NCBI GenBank assembly: GCA_964036195.1
Contig: OZ038452.1
Location: forward strand, 16,238,704 to 16,302,703
Length of the DNA stretch: 64,000 nucleotides
Origin: Sphaerolaimus hirsutus
Lineage: Eukaryota; Nematoda; Chromadorea; Monhysterida; Sphaerolaimidae
Reading direction: 5' to 3'
The notes under the pieces are model-generated. The model was given only the letters and a program-made list of their open reading frames with translations. It was not told where the DNA came from and did not search any database. Below are positions 27,866-41,600 of this stretch, one piece after another. Each line of letters starts with the position of its first letter. Within the stretch, counting starts at the first letter, position 1. The translations under genes were made by a program, and so were the position numbers.

Positions 27866-29470
27866 TCAGAGTTGTTAAAAGTACTGAACTTTTTTCAAAG
27901 TAAACATAAACGTTAAGTATTTTAGTTTTGCTCGTCCCTGAGTACATAAAACGTTAACTCATATTTTTCACTTTTACGCTGCGTAAAAAATGAATAATGG
28001 TTGTACCGGTATTTTTACACAGGGATAACGTAAAAGCTAGAACTTGTTTTTCGATTTTGTATTTAGGAAAACAAAAATGAGTAAAAGTAAAAGCGAGAGT
28101 CGTCGCTTTCCCTACCTATCACAACTTCTATCACTTCCGCCGCCATTTTTGCAGCCTTTTTCAATTAGTGATGTAAAAAGAGCCATGGCGCTTTTGGCAT
28201 GCGAGCGCCAAGCGCCAATGGCGCCACAGCAAAATGGCGCCAAGCGCCATGGCGCTTTTTTAGACCATGGCGCCAATGGCGCCAGGGGATGATGGCGCCA
28301 AGCGCCAATAGCGCCAGTGCCAAAAAAGTTTGCTGCATAATATGCAGTGATGCAAATGCAGTGCTATCTATTTGTTTGTCAACTGGTTCCCATCCCAATT
28401 CAAAGCTTGCTGACAAGTAACACTATCCAGTGTTGTATGCACATATACCATATTTCCTTGAAATACCCCCTTTCAATTAATCCCCCCTCGAAATACACCC
28501 CGTCTGGAATAAGGTAGATCATGTATCCAATGAACACGATACATTTATAGCTGCGAATTTACATCGCAGCTATACATGGCCTTGTTTATGGAACGATCTA
28601 TCATAATATGACCACAATATATCATATTTGGTCAATTAATTACGTTTTGGGTACAAAAAACTATACTTTACTACGACCCTTCAGAAAAATCCCCCCGAAT
28701 AAGCCCCCCTCGAAACTCCCCTCAAAATTTGCATCCTGAAAAAAAAACCCTGGGTGTATTTCGAGGAAATACGGTAGGTACTTCATGCCGGTACTTCATA
28801 CCACAGCAACAATACAACTTCATTTGCAATATAATGCAACACTATGCATTTGAACGCTGTTCGTCGGCTCGTCATCAAGCCTTGAATTGGGATGAAAACC
28901 AGTTGACATAAAATGTCATTGAAAACTAGTGCGTGTAGGCCCATTTTCTGGTGAAAGTTTTGAATATCATTGCAATTCCATGGACATAGTTTCCAAAATA
29001 AGCAAGTAGAGGGTTTGTTCTTGCAAAAGCATAAAACATAATGTAACTCATGCAGGCAAGGTCTGTTTACATAAGAAAAATGATTATTTTTTGTACTACT
29101 TGGCGCTTTTTTGGCGCTTTATAAAACGCTAGCGCCAAGCGCCAATGGCGCCACGACATCATAGCGCCAAGCGCCAAAAGCGCCATGGCGCTTTTCCGTA
29201 GCACAGCGCCGAGCGCCAATGGCGCCACAGCAAAAAGGCGCCAAGCGCCTTTTTGCTTTGGCGCTAGCGCCAAGCGCCAGCGCCATGGCGCTTTTACATC
29301 ACTATTTTCAATTCGTTTCAGTGGTTTTTGCTTATGCACCCCAAATTTTTCTAAAATACGATTTCTGTACTCGTGTACTTTCAAACAGTAAACGTAAAGG
29401 TGAGTACTGGTATTTTTCCCGGAGGAAACGTAAATGTATTTACTCAGTACTCGAGTATACGTAAATAACA
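27866..29470. mobile_element. AGTAC-word hAT-like element broken up by later insertions
   Basis: The left part starts at about CAGAGTTGTTAAAAGTACTG (27873) and the right part resumes at 29330-29470 with GTAAACGTAAAGGTGAGTACTGG. Between them are two GCGCCA-word pieces (28165-28330, 29095-29305), one CCGTATTT MITE (28448-28774) and a CAACTGGTTCCCATCCCAAT palindrome cut by that MITE. Confidence 0.5.
28448..28774. mobile_element. CCGTATTT-ended MITE
   Basis: Runs from CCATATTTCCTTGAAATACC to TATTTCGAGGAAATACGG, with TA on both sides. It splits the palindromic element whose halves lie at 28373-28415 and 28875-28942. Confidence 0.7.
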
Positions 29471-29979
29471 CGAATTAATCTTTCTCGTCATACAACTACT
29501 GTGCCCCACATCGCAGAAACAGTTCGCCGTAAAAACTTCACTCAGAAACTAGATTTTTTTGTGGAAATTCCGTTGTTATTTTTCCTCAAGTTGATGGAGT
29601 ACGTACGCTAAGTGCAAAATTGTGTGTATCAAAATGTATCTGCATGCGATGGTCCGCGGGCGGCGCTGCACATTTCGTCATACACACTCCGCGCGTTTCA
29701 CCAATTCTTGTATCCATTGATTTCGAAGTACTGCAAAGACATTGTATACAATAACAGGTGCCTTGTATCGACCGCCGACCAAACAGAACAGTGGCCGCGA
29801 TTTCATGCGATCGCGAAATAAATAACCTAAATATCCGCATATGCCCATTTAGTAATTGGAAACTTGTATGAGAACCACATCTATATGCGATCCTTCTCCT
29901 GATTTTTTAATTCCGTATAATAGGAGACATCTACGGCAGTTTCAGAAACTTTTGAAAGCAGTTTAGTACAGACTCGAAG

Positions 29980-32686
29980 ATGTCTTTTCTTCGAGTGGCG
30001 TTGCTCAGCCTAGCATTGGCTGCAAGTGAGTCATTATCACTGACTATTTAATTAATTATATGTGGATGAACACAAGGTGACCGGATCGCAGGTGGGCAGT
30101 CACAAAATCCCCTCTCAGTATTCAGCGAGAATTCTAACAGCGGGGCTGGTTTTGCTGGCATTTTTGGTGGTGATTCAGCGACGCCCATTGAAATCGGCAC
30201 TGACGAGGAGTTGCTTCAAGTGTGCCGATGACATTTATTTTAGGTTGATTGCATTTGGGCAAATTTCTGTCGTTTCACAGACACTGCCGCCAGCACCTAG
30301 TGATGACCAGCTGGTGGACGGGCTTTTCTGGCCCGGCTACGCGCCCCACACCACCCCCAAGCCCCTGCCCGAAGACACCCCCTATGGTGAGTGAAGTGAT
30401 GACCCCACACAGAACATGTAGCAATGACCCCTCAACCAATCAGCTTCGGTGATCGCTGAGCTGTACGCTAGGCATCCAGCGGCCGGTGGCGAGTTTGAGT
30501 TTGTGTGTCTGTTGCCTGAGGGGGTCACCTGCATCACGCAGGCGCTCGGAAATGACGACTGGCGGTTGGAGGTTTACCTCACTGTGGATGGCATTGATAG
30601 AGAGGTGAGTGATTTTGCAGTGGTGCATTGATTGTGACTGTGTTGACTGATTGCACTATTTATCAGGATCGTCCACTCACATATACCTAAAACCTAAGTA
30701 AAACTACAGATATAGGCCCCACACACGCTAGTTGACATTGACACAAATGTCAACTGGTTCCGGTCCCAATTCCAAGCTTGTATTTGAAGGTCGATCGTTG
30801 GCTCGCCAACACGCATTGAATTGGGATCGGAACAAGTTGACATTTGTGTCAATGTCAACTAGCGTGTGGGGCCATAGTGAAACCAATTCATATCATATTC
30901 ACAAGTTCCTTCACATGCATTGTCATGTCAGATACCTACCTAAATCAAAACTAGCTAATGTTCGATAAATTGTGGTCGCGTGTTTCCCATTCGTAAGTGT
31001 GCATGCACTCTCTGCCAATCTCACAAATGCAACATGAGAACTACTAACAGGTGAGCGACAAGTTCAACGTGACTATCGACTTGGTATCCATTATCAGGAC
31101 GGGTGAAGGATTCGACGAAGAATCGTTTTTCGTTAGTCTGTCTATCCACGTATTTCACTATGAAAAACAACAACTTTAAATTGAAACACTTTAAAAAACA
31201 GCCCGAAAACATCGTGCTGGCGTACGACATTACCGATGCCAATGACAATGCACCGACATTCGGCGTGACCGCGTCGGAACTGTTTGTGCCTCAGGTAGGC
31301 GATTGACGCTGGGAAAATAGTGAAGAAAAAACAGTCTGCTAATTAATCATGCAGGGCACTCCAGCTGGCGAAACGATCACGACAAAGGTAACCATACGCG
31401 ATGCAGATTTGGGCGAGAATGCCATGGTCGCGCTCAGCTGTGACAGGGAAAACTCTGTAAGCTCTACAGTTTCTCATTTAGGTATACACATTTCTTTAAT
31501 CACAATTATCTGCACCAACATTAATTAGATACCGCAATCGGCGTGCGACGCGTTCGACGTGTTGGCGCTGTTGGAGGCTACCAACAGTTCGGGCACCTAC
31601 TACACTATGCAATTCATGGTGAATGGACCGGCCGCCAGTGCGAATGAAGGCGAACAATTCGCGTTGCAGCTGATCGCTGAAGATACTGTGTGTTGAATGT
31701 GCTTGATTGAATTTATGTTAAAATGTTTATTTTATTTGGACAAGTTGCAACTAAATTAATTATCTCGCACAGCCTATCGACTTGTCAAAATCGCTGCGGT
31801 CGGACGCATTTGTTTTGATCGAGATCGCGGCGCCACTTTCACAACCCGAATTACCAGCAATCACCGAAACGGAACCCACACCATTATCAGAGGTGACAGA
31901 TGTACCACCTGAACTTGCCTCAGTGGCGCCTCAAGAGGTACCTTTCACGGTGCCTGTGGAAGGCACTGAGGCTCCACTGAACTTTGTCGAGCCAGAGCTT
32001 CCACCCACTGTGGCTGTGGAGTTGGTCACGCCAGCCGCACTGCCGGCCAGATTTGAGCATGAATTCTACGCCGCTGATATTATGGAGGGGACCAGTGTTG
32101 GTTGATACTGAATTTACTATAAGATAGCTACGCACACTAGTTGGCCATCGGTCAACTGAAGCTAACGATCAACTGAAAACAGCTATTTTAGCGCATGGGA
32201 CCGATCAGTTTTTGACAACTCCATCTATTTTGACAGCAAGGTTAAAAAATGATACGCTTGAGAGCGTTAAAAACGTTTCGCTGTAGTGTAGGCCGTTGAT
32301 AACTCAGTTGACCCGTGTGACTCAGTATGATATGACTACAGTAGAATGGAAACATACACTGTGTAAATTCAGGGCCCATATGACCTAGTGGCGGTGATGT
32401 TGAGAACACCTCGTCCAGACCAGAAACCAAGATTTGCGATTCGCTCAGGTTACCTGATTACTTTGTGGCTAAGTGAATGCAAAAGCTTTTTTCATGCTTT
32501 AATTATCGTCTTCGCTCAGATCCAATGCAATGGTTTCAAGTTGGCGTCATTTTCTCTGTAGATCCATACACATTTAGAATCGTCTTACGACTGAAAGATG
32601 GTGCCACTGTGTTGCGATCTCAACCCGGTGTCGATGCAAATGCCGTTTACACGTTTGAAGTTGTGGTTAGTGAAGCTTCGAGGAAT
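29980..32686 (+). CDS. Cadherin exons 1-11: signal peptide and first repeats
   Basis: Exons: 29980-30025, 30092-30219, 30281-30386, 30444-30604, 31051-31131, 31202-31294, 31355-31456, 31529-31687, 31773-32096, 32373-32448, 32520-32686. The start is the only ATG giving a hydrophobic leader in phase with the next exon. After the leader come a non-cadherin N-terminal segment and the first repeat, ending at ITDANDNAPTF. Exon 9 adds a Pro/Glu-rich linker (PELPAITETEPTPLSEV) before the next repeat. Donors of exons 5 and 11 are weak (GTTAGT, GTCTAT) and rest mainly on frame continuity. Confidence 0.82.
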
Positions 32687-35600
32687 GTCTATGCTGTCTG
32701 AAGTAAATACAGCCGGGTGTAACAAAAAACATACCGAGCTGTTGAAAATCCACTCTAGAGCCCAACAGCACTATAAACATCGCTTTTGTCCGTTCACAGA
32801 GCGACCTAAACGGAGAGCGTAGTTCCACCAGCGTTGCGGTCACTATCCTGCCGATGACACCGCCGCCAAGCACAACAACAACGACAACGACAACGACGAC
32901 AACAGAAGCAGCCACCACCACAACAACCACTTTGGAAATAATCCCGGAAACTGCCGCAAATGTACCATTCCCATTCAAAGAGTTGCCCACAAATCAAACT
33001 AGAGAGAATATCGATGACGTGTTGTTTGACCTGTTCAATCTTGTCACGACGACATCTGCACCAATTGAAGCGCCAATCACTACCATACCCGATTTGGACT
33101 CGATACTGGACTCGGAAACACAGAGCGATCTGCCAGGTACAACAACTTCTACCATTCTCGAAGCTGAAACAACCAGCAAAGTTGACATAGATGAGTTTGT
33201 GACTACGACAATATCACTACCAGATACAAGTTCTACTGAAGATGCCACAGTGACACCACCATTTTTGGAGCCAGAATCTTTGTCAACGAATCCACCCCAA
33301 CCAGAAACTCCACCATTCATAATCACAGAAGAGACCGCAGCCACGCAGCCGCAGCCCATAGCAACTGACGCATTGACAAATGCAACGACAACGACAACTG
33401 CATCGACTGAACCACCCAGCTTTACAACTGGACAACTACAAATAGAGACGGAACCACCGATAGTTCAGCAGACAGTACAGGTGCCTGTTGGTGTACAACA
33501 AGTGAGACCACCTATGCCTACGTTTGATGAACAGATTGAGCTGAAAATAACACCAAAGTCTAGAGATGTTAATCTGCTCATGGCTGACATAGTTGATGGA
33601 ATTGTGCTACCACAATGGTCGTCTCAAATTGAGACAGAAATCAGCATCGTGCGTTTCTTAGTTACTTTGTTTTTGTTTTGTAAACTTTACATTAATCTTG
33701 CTATTGTAGGGTCGCCCAGTACCTGTTACAGTAGAGCTAAAAAGTGGTGATACCAACGTTGAACAAGCCCTGCAGTTATACCCAGCCAAAATAATAGCTG
33801 GAAAGCGTTCTTATCTGCGCGTTCTCGATGCAAAGATTCTGAAAGGGCTGAAACAGTTCAAGTTCAATGTGAGTACTTTGAAGAAAAAAAAAATCTCTTT
33901 TTATTATACCTTACCACAGTGGTATTCCACACAGATTGTGGCTAAAGTAGCAAATCAACCAAAAGAGTTCACTGAAAGCATCTCAGTGATGACAAACGTT
34001 GACAACATGGAATTCAGCGGTACAACAGACACTTCAGATCCACCCAGCTATGAGTTCACAGTAGCAGAGAATTCTCTCACTGGCACATTGGTGGGGGAAA
34101 TTGGAAGTGGCAGTATGAATTACAAACTGCTCGGCGACGAAACTCAAATGTAAATGAACGTTTTTGTGCTATATTTTCAGATTCTAATGAATAACCTGCC
34201 CTCAGGTTTGCCATTGATGGAGGATCAATTACCGTGGCGTGTCCTACAGCAGCGGCTTGTTTGGATAGAGAAACCAGAGATCGCTATGATTTTGTTTTGG
34301 CTATCTCACAAGGTCTGTCTACCCGCGTGTACCTACACCAATGTATATAACAATAAAGTTTTCAGAAACCACAACATTTTTAAAGTCAAACCTCATTTTT
34401 AACGTCAAAGCGAAAGGAAAATATTTATATGCCGAAAATCCTTGAATTAGTCCCCTCCCTTGAATAACCCCCCCCCCCCTTGAATACTCTCTGGTGTACA
34501 GTTAAGAAATAAAAACTTTGACGTTTTGTCTGTCGTATCCCTTCTACAGGGACGTATCCAGGATTTTTGAGTGGGGGGGGGCTGCTTGTTTACGGGGGCC
34601 GGCGAACGGGGGGGGGCTCAGCCCCCCCCTAAAATTTTTCTCTATATAGGGACGGTAAGGCGTTTTGGCGCTAGCGCCATACAAAGGAGCCACGCCATGA
34701 CGCTAATGGCGTTAGCGCCAGCGCCAGGAACCGCTTTATATGTATGTAAATATGCATACATATACAGCAAAATTCGCAAAAATGTGTTCTTTTCTAAGGA
34801 TTTTGGTTTACAGGGTGCCGATCCGCTGAAAATACAGGGGTGGGCATCTTCAGTTACCGCTGGGAAAATGCGATAGATTGAGCTACGGTTGAGCTATCAG
34901 AATGAAATTTTAACACAATGGTGTAGACTCCATAGGACACCTATTCTGAAGTTTGCAACCCAAACGGCCACATTTTGGGTGAGTTGTGGAACACACGGTT
35001 TTTAGTGTAATTTTGTGACTTGGCGTCACCCATAGGATAAATCGAGGGTGGCATTTGAGGGGGGGGGGCATCGGTCGTTGGTGTCGTCCCATTCTGTCGT
35101 ACATCGGCCGATTTTGATGCCCTTTGAGTATGTTGTGGTCGCGCCTACTACCAAATTCTTTTTTTACTCGAATAGTCCCCCAGTCCCGAGATAAGGGGGG
35201 TGAAGTCACAAAATTACACTAAAAACTGTGATAGCTCAACTGTAGCTCAAGCTATCGCGTTTTTCCAGCGGTAACTGAAGATGCCCACCCCTGTACAATG
35301 CATGGGCAAGGAATTGCGCGCTTGCGCGCAAAATTTTTAAGCAACATCGAAAAATATACAGGAAAAGTTGCATTTTCCGAGACTTTTTAAGTCTCACCCC
35401 GGGAAGGGGGGAGGGCTGCAGCCCCCCCGCCCCCCCCCCTGGATACGTCCTTGCCCTTCTATTTATCGTTATGCTGTAACTCCACCTTTACGGAATCACC
35501 CTTTTACATTCAATTGGATATTGAATAATTTGAGGAAAATCCTAACGAAGAAACCCTCCACCTCTTGAATAACTCCCCAGCCAAGAAAATCTGACAAGAA

Positions 35601-38600
35601 GATAGCTCCTATGGGGTTTTAATCGAGGATTTGCGATGTGTTCATGTACATTTTGTCGAATTTGCAATAAGCCGAAGTATAAAATTAAAAAGTCTGGTCT
35701 GCAATCATATGTTTACCTACTTAGTGATATATTTAATATTTAGTGAAGTTTGCCCTCAAGTTTGAAATTTGTTGCTGCAGCTGGTAAAAAAGTCGGGTTT
35801 GGCCATGTAACGATTGACATCAAAGATGTCAATGATAATCCACCACTTGTGATGCTCTCTCATTCCGAGGTTACAATTAAGGGAAATGTAATGAGTTCAC
35901 CAATTATTGTTTCGGTGAGTTCTTTTCTTTCGATTCAAGGGTGGAACTTTGTTTACAATTTTACCCTTGTCGACCGACGCAGGTAATCGACTACGACATC
36001 ACACCCGAAGCCACAAGAAATATGGTGAAAATGTCTGGAGCTGATTTCCTACAGCTGAAACCATTAGAAAGTGGAAAGGAACATGGCAGCAAGATGCTAT
36101 ACCAAATTGTACTCAAAGATGCCCCAATGAAGTCTGCAGAATATGATGTAAGCATAGTAGCATTAGATGAAAACGCTGCAGTGAACACTGGGGCACAGCA
36201 GAACCCCTCAACGGTCACTTTGAAAGTGTATACTGTGGTATGTTTACTTTCCATATCACTCTTGAGATGTATTTTACCCTTCAGGATACAATCGATCTAC
36301 TAATCATTCACAGGAACAAGAGAAGTCCACGCGATTTAATCAAGATCAGTATGACAGAAATGTGACCAGCAGTAAGATAGTCAAGGGCAATTCCCTGTTC
36401 CAGCCACAGCTGATGGTGCCTTATGGCGGCCAGCTGCGATACATGATCACTGGTGGTAATCCTGGCTGGCTGAGCATTGACCCTGACACTGCCATGATCA
36501 CAGTGGGTGAGTGCCATACTGTTGCAGCGATTATTTCGTGAGCACACGACAGTATGAAAATGAACTATTATTCAGGTGATACCCCCATCGATGGCGTGGC
36601 CGGGGGAAAATACAGAGTTACTGTCACTGGGATTGACCAGGAGACTGGCATGCCTGTATGTTGCGTAGAACGGGATACATATTTAAATGACTGACAACAC
36701 AAAAGTTGAATGTGCAAAATAGTGGTTGTCGAATCTCACAGGTAGCGCACACTGTGTTGCTGTTGAATGTACTGGGCAAAAGAATGGAAAGCATTTGGAC
36801 TAGAAAACTGTATTCTGCTAGTATCCCAAGAGGTAAAGGACCGAAATTTCGCCAATTTTCTCGTTAACTTTCAATTTTTTTGTCAACAACAAAATAAAAA
36901 CGCAGACATGGAAGGGCCGACTATTACGCTCGGAGTTACAACCAACCCCCATGGAACTGAGCAGGCTCTCGAGTTGACAATTGTGCCCAACTCAATCGCG
37001 GCAATGGACACGATGTTGGATAAAATTGCATTTGAACCAGTGAGTACAGACTCTGATGTGAATTCAATTGGATTCATTGTGAAATTTATCTATCAAATGA
37101 AAGTCACTGTTTCAGGAGTGGCTCACAATAACCAATGATGGCAGAGTCTTTTTATCGGAGCAGGGCAGAAACGCATCGATAACCATGATACGCTTCAGTG
37201 CCGCTCCAACGGATGATCTACAAGACACAGGTAAGCTTACAAAGCGTGTAAACGTTAGAAAAAAAACTTTAGAACACGGAAATTTAACATGAAATTCAAA
37301 CATTGCAGCTAAAGTTGTTCTCTACTTACACAACACAAACATTGTTTCCGAGGACACTGGAGGAAATGAGGGGCGAAGAAAGCACAACATGGCAGCACCA
37401 GTTTTTGCACTACCTTGGACTCCCGACGAACCCACAATAAACATACTGTAAATTTGCCATGCACCATCATCTGCGAGATGAAAACATATACTCGGCGGAC
37501 ATCACACTTACTATGGAAACCTACCATAACCCATCCGAATAATTAACCAAGAATTATACAGTTAATATCAATGGAATAATTAATTACGAAATTTATCACA
37601 AAAATTTATTCAGTAAATTATGGTAGGATTCTACACACACTTTGCGGTTTGCCGAGTATACTTGTCAATGTTGTAATCATAATTATATCTGAAAAAACCT
37701 GTTCCAGGTTAGAAGAGAACCTGGCAGGGGGACATGTGGTGGCCGCTCTCCCCGCACACAGTGCGCTCACTGGCGAGGCTGTCACTGGTTTGGCCCTTTC
37801 AGGAACACATGCGGAACATTTTGCTGTGGAGCCAGTATTCGGTTAACTACTTTGATAACATCAATTTTTAAAGACATTACCTAGTCGTTACAAGTGTCAT
37901 TCATTAGGTCAAATTAGTGTGATCAAGCCATTCGACTATGAGAAGTTATCAGTTGAGGAAACAACATTCACATTGATGCTGATGGCGACAGAGGAAGGAA
38001 ATCCAAATGAGGCAGTCGCCTACTTGAATGTGACAATAGAGAATGGGGATGATTATGCACCCCACGTGATCAACTATGACACGAATGGAACCGTGAGTTC
38101 TCAATTTACTACGGTTGTAACGTTTTGTCAGAAATTGCCACAGCCATTTACATGTTGCATATTACTCCGTGTTGGAAACGAACAGCAATTACAAACAGGA
38201 AACATGTGAATACATAAAGTGTACACTGAAATAACATTTTTAGTTGGCAAATATTTACAGGAACAAATAGTTAAGTAAGACACAGAAAATTATAAAATGT
38301 CGATCAGGTATATACCGTATTACCTCGAATTATCCCCCCCCTTGAATTAACCCCCCTCGAAATACCCCCCCCCCCCTAAATTCGGCTGAGGAAATAATAA
38401 CCCCCCCCCCCTCGAAATACCCCCCTAAAATTGAGTGTAAAGAGAACGTACATGACAAATACCGCAGTTTGTGATCTGTACACTGCATAACACACGTTAA
38501 AAGCAGAGTTGCGAAAGTGTATTTACACTTACCCAAAATACCCGGGTAAATGGGTATTTATATTTACACTTACACTTTCATAAAATACCCATACACTTTT

Positions 38601-41600
38601 TTACACTTTCCTGGGCAAAATACCCGGGTACAGAAAGTGTATTTTTTTCTTCCAGATGGCCCTGGGGGCTGTCCCAAGCCCTGTAAAGTGTAAAGTCAAA
38701 TGCAAAGTAAAGTGTCAATCAAAACAAAAAGAAAAGATTTTATAACTGAACTTTGCATGGCAATTGACAGTTTACTTTGCATTTGACTTTACATTTGACA
38801 CTTTACTTTACACTTTACAGGGCTTGGGATTGCCACCTGTTTTATGCTTTTGAGAAAGCATAAAATAAGGTCATGTACAAAAAATGCATTGAATGTAGAA
38901 AATACGGCAAATGTACGAACTAGCCTTTGATCTACAACCTTTGATCATTACTCATGGTATTCTACAGTTTCATCATACTTTTGTAAAAAGGACAAGATCA
39001 ATGGAAATTCACCAGCTGGACACAAAGTCAACTTTTGCATTGACATTTGCTGCATGTCCGTTCTTGCATTTAAACAGTGTGTATCACATTGCTTAATCAG
39101 TAAAATATCAACACTGAAAAAGTGTCATTATTAGGGAACTTCATAGCACTACAGTATTTGTTGCAGTCTGAAATGTTTCATTAAAGGCCGTAAAATGTGA
39201 AAAAATGCATGAAAATGATAAATAAATTGATCTAAAGGTGAGAACAGCGGTGTTTTCTAATGCTCAAAAGTGAGAGCTCTTTCTAAAAATTTTTTTACAC
39301 TTATACTTTTTTTACACTTTCCTATGTATTTTTAAAATACCTTACATTTTTGGTGTCCATACTCTAAATTTGGAAAGTGTATTTACACTTACACTTTCAC
39401 TTTCCAAAAATACCAGTATTTTAACAACTCTGGTTAAAAGTGATGATCAAGTGACGTTAGGGAAGGGCTTATGTGTATATACAGTTATATATGCCTATAA
39501 ACACATATACATCTACGTAATTGTTCGATTTTTCTACGTCTGCGTCAGGGGTCTCGAATGGGGGGGGGGTTGGGGGGGGGGGGTTACCCCCCCCCAAACC
39601 GCCCAGCTATCTATCTATCCCGGAGGCCGCTCAGCTATCTATCTATCCGGGAGGCAAAATTTTGGGCTACTACCCCCTAAACCCCCCCCCCCCAATCGCC
39701 CAGCTATCTACCTATCTGGAGCGATTTTTCAGAAACTATACCCCAATTTTCGCTCAAAATCGCTATTTTTCATACCTATATATAGATTTTCACCTCCAAA
39801 ATCACTAGTTCATGCATCTAACTGCCTATTTTCAGCTATTTTAAGTACTATAATATGCTATTGTATACCCATTTTGAGCTATTTTACACCTACTTTTAGC
39901 GATTTTTCTCCCTTTTCTTCCTTCTATGCCCTGAAAAAGCCTATATATCGAACCACCACAACCCCCCCCCAGAAAATTTTTCAGCTATCTATCCCTCCGG
40001 AGGAGCGATTTGCTATCTATCCAACCACTCGGAGGGTCAAAATTCAAGATTCCCCTGGTCTGCGTATGGGGAATTTCCGAAAATTTCTGGCGAAATAATA
40101 GACCCCCCCCCTCGAATTATCCCCCCTCAAATTTTGCTGGCGAAATAATAAACCCCCTGGGGGTATTTCGAGGTAATACGGTAAACATTTTACGGTTCAT
40201 TTCGGGACAGCCGTGAATCTCATAATACAGGTTACAGCTTGACGTTCAAATCACGTCGAGATAAATTACAGGATTTCACGACGCAAGTTCCTGAAAATAT
40301 CGCCGCCGGGCAGACGGTGTTCACGGTGTATGTTAGCGACTTGGACGGTTTGGATGAGACTGAGTATACATTCGAGTTGACTGGCATCGATGCTACAAAC
40401 TTCCGACTGCAAAAATTGGTATGCCAGGCTGGAATACCCAAATGAGTAAAATAATTGGCAGTGTTCCAATCCCTATGCAGACTGGAGACACAGTCAGCGT
40501 GGTGGTTGCCTCGACAGCTAACTTGGATTATGAGACTACACAGTCATACGACCTCATTTTGACAGTTACCGATGACGGAGGAAACATCAACTCAGTTCCA
40601 GTCAGTTTTTGTCACGTGACCTCAAAACAGCGCCGTTCAATCAGAGTAACCGTGTATGTTTGCAGATGCACGTTGAAGTGATCGACACCAATGACAACGC
40701 ACCTCAATTCCCAAAAACCATGTATGAAGCTGAGATTGTGGAGAACTGGCCGCTGACAATGAGCATTGTGCAGATGCGCGCCACCGACGCGGACAAAGAT
40801 GATACCGTCGCTTACATGCTTTACGACAAAAATATGCAACCAGTGTCACTGGGTTCCGTTTGCCTCATCTTTACATTTTATACTCACCTAAACAACTGAC
40901 ATCTCATGAATTACAGAGACGAGTCTATTCCGAATGGACGGCATTACGGGCGACGTTTTCCCCAGTAAATCCCTGGTCGGAATGGCTGGGACAATGCACG
41001 AATTCTACGTAATAGCCGTAGACACCTTCAACGGAACGGCCGAATGGGAAGGGACAGCCGCGAGGAAATCTCAGCAGGGACAGACGCGGCTGCGAGTAGC
41101 CGTGCTGCCCTCCGGCGCGGTGGACGCGCAGAGCGCCGGCCAGCTAGAGTTCTACGCGCCGCCCATCGACTTGGAGCTGAGCGTCACAGAAGACCAGGTC
41201 GGTGTCTCAATGACTGTAGCCTATTATTCATCTAAACCGATCACACATATAGACCTGGTACACATCTAATTCTACCCATCACACATCTTAGCCCATCACA
41301 CATCTAAACCCCCCATAGATGTGTGATAGGCTTAGATGTGCGATGGGTCTAGATGTGTAATGGGCGGGGGATTAGCGGTGTCACAATATGGCTGGGTTGG
41401 GCGGAAAAAAGTTCGATTTGAAAATACAGTAATTTTGGCTGATCAATTGCTGTTTTTGCTTGTGCAGGAATTTAGTTTTTGAATTTTCACATTTCTGAAT
41501 CTTTTGGCCCTGCGCACACTAGTTTTCACACGAAATTTCAAAAAATCAAAAATGAGGTTTAAATGTGTTTGAGTTTTCCACAATGAGTCATTTTTAATCT

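Larger units (their letters stand above)
34430..35640. mobile_element. Diverged CCGTATTT-family element split by a hAT-like insertion (cadherin intron 15)
   Basis: CCTTGAATTAGTCCCCTCCC at the left and CTCTTGAATAACTCCCCAGC plus TTTTAATCGAGGATTTGCG at the right are the two halves, separated by 34547-35453. Confidence 0.5.
38314..40181. mobile_element. CCGTATTT-ended MITE containing three further elements (cadherin intron 25)
   Basis: From CCGTATTACCTCGAATTATC to TATTTCGAGGTAATACGG between TA dinucleotides. Only about 400 bp belong to the element itself; the rest is two hAT-like insertions (38504-39434, 39546-40057), the first of which contains another element (38650-38850). Confidence 0.75.

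Noticed and set aside
30062-30394. 110-codon frame giving a membrane-like segment (ILTAGLVLLAFLVV)
   Set aside because: A different frame of cadherin exon 2; the spliced frame gives the expected secreted N-terminus after the signal peptide.
39370-40098. A 242-codon open frame
   Set aside because: It runs across the AAAGTGTA-word and CAGCTATC-word MITEs; Pro/Tyr-rich content comes from poly-C and CTATCTATC repeats, not from a gene.
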